NCBI GenBank assembly: GCA_021778845.1
Contig: JAJYBU010000021.1
Coordinates: forward strand, 1-64,000
Origin: Acidobacteriota bacterium
GTDB lineage: Bacteria; Acidobacteriota; Terriglobia; Terriglobales; Acidobacteriaceae
DNA: 64,000 nt
Reading direction: 5' to 3'
Shown here piece by piece: positions 63,560 to 64,000 of this stretch (its first letter is position 1; each line of letters starts with the position of its first letter). The position numbers and the translations under genes were made by a program. The notes below the pieces were generated by a model. The model saw nothing but the letters and a program-made list of their open reading frames with translations, was not told the origin of the DNA and did no database searches.

Positions 63560-64000
63560 CTAGAAGCTCTGTCCAATGCTGAAGAAGAAATTGAAATGAT
63601 TCGCCTGCCCCACATACGGCAGCGCTCCCGTATAGTCGTCAAACACCGGATAAATCGTCGGATTCAGGTTATAGCTGAAGTCCAGCCGGATCGGCCCCAC
63701 CGGCGTCCCATAGCGCACGCCCACTCCCACCGCATGCGAGTAGTAGTTGAAGTTGCACGAGCCCACTGCGTTCGCCGCCACGCCACCCGCCGCCGCAATC
63801 GGTCCCGCAAGATCTCTGCACGCCGTCTTGTCCTGCTGCCGAAAGTGCTTGATGCTCTTGAACATGTCGCCCGGATATTCAAACGCGTTGCCCATATCAT
63901 GGAACAGCACAAACGAAATACTGTCGCCCACCAGCGGCAGCGTCGGTGGCGGCATGCGCAGCTCCAGCGAATTCACCACCGCGCCCGATCCGCCCACCGG
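63560..64000 (-). CDS. Omp85-family outer-membrane assembly protein (BamA/TamA), C-terminal part
   Basis: Only the last 146 or so residues are in the window. They show the late barrel of Omp85 proteins: GDSISFVLFHDMGNAFEYP, VGVGVRYGTPVGPIRLDFSY and the terminal FFFSIGQSF, which ends in Phe. VRYGTPVGPIRLD is the VRGF/IRxD-type strand common to BamA and TamA. Position before a SurA-like gene and tamB points to a TamA-like role, but the POTRA domains are outside the window. Start not visible. Confidence 0.85.
   Translation of the reverse strand, partial: PVGGSGAVVNSLELRMPPPTLPLVGDSISFVLFHDMGNAFEYPGDMFKSIKHFRQQDKTACRDLAGPIAAAGGVAANAVGSCNFNYYSHAVGVGVRYGTPVGPIRLDFSYNLNPTIYPVFDDYTGALPYVGQANHFNFFFSIGQSF

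Overview
This 64 kb window is high-GC bacterial chromosomal DNA. The best fit is an Acidobacteriota genome of the Terriglobia type (Granulicella, Terriglobus, Edaphobacter and relatives). The support is an Oar-like TonB receptor with an N-terminal carboxypeptidase-regulatory fold, a DUF6677 membrane protein, an S53 sedolisin, the minimal Ig-like secreted protein, and the mix of Tat-exported enzymes. No rRNA, tRNA or CRISPR array was found. Assignments come from reading the translated sequence. No database search was run.

Left part (0-13.8 kb): a truncated and frameshifted IS701-type transposase is followed by leftward genes for a DUF3683 FAD/Fe-S fusion oxidoreductase and an NAD-linked molybdenum formate dehydrogenase (fdsGBA and fdsD, no fdsC). 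FdsA appears to start at ATT. Rightward genes then encode a CDGSH Fe-S protein and a CocE/NonD hydrolase, followed by a leftward UBP zinc-finger protein and RNase PH.

13.8-21.4 kb: a three-gene signalling cluster holds a soluble histidine kinase, an NtrC-like regulator whose GAFTGA loop is altered, and a receiver-like protein with a histidine-kinase-dimer-like tail. A long inverted repeat lies inside this cluster. LacD-type aldolase, a small secreted protein and a Tat-exported amidase follow.

21.5-36.6 kb: translation and transcription housekeeping genes. rimP-nusA-infB is preceded by a leader with a promoter and an intrinsic terminator. ylxP-rbfA-nrnA lies about 6.5 kb away in the same direction. 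Between them are guaB, an esterase, a GNAT protein and a GT39 glycosyltransferase.

35.5-42.2 kb: a LacI regulator sits directly downstream of a TonB-dependent receptor gene whose promoter carries two LacI-type operators. An S53 peptidase follows.

42.3-51.7 kb: an M24 peptidase and two small membrane proteins converge on a leftward type IV pilus/type II secretion-like operon (gspF, gspE, pilM, pilN, pilO, pilP-like, pseudopilin) that lacks a secretin gene.

51.8-64 kb: an A-type Fe-S carrier, small membrane proteins, a Tat-exported HisC-like aminotransferase, two secreted proteins, prephenate dehydratase with a decayed ACT-domain copy nearby, a UbiA prenyltransferase, and a leftward outer-membrane biogenesis operon (Omp85 protein, SurA-like chaperone, TamB) that runs off the window.
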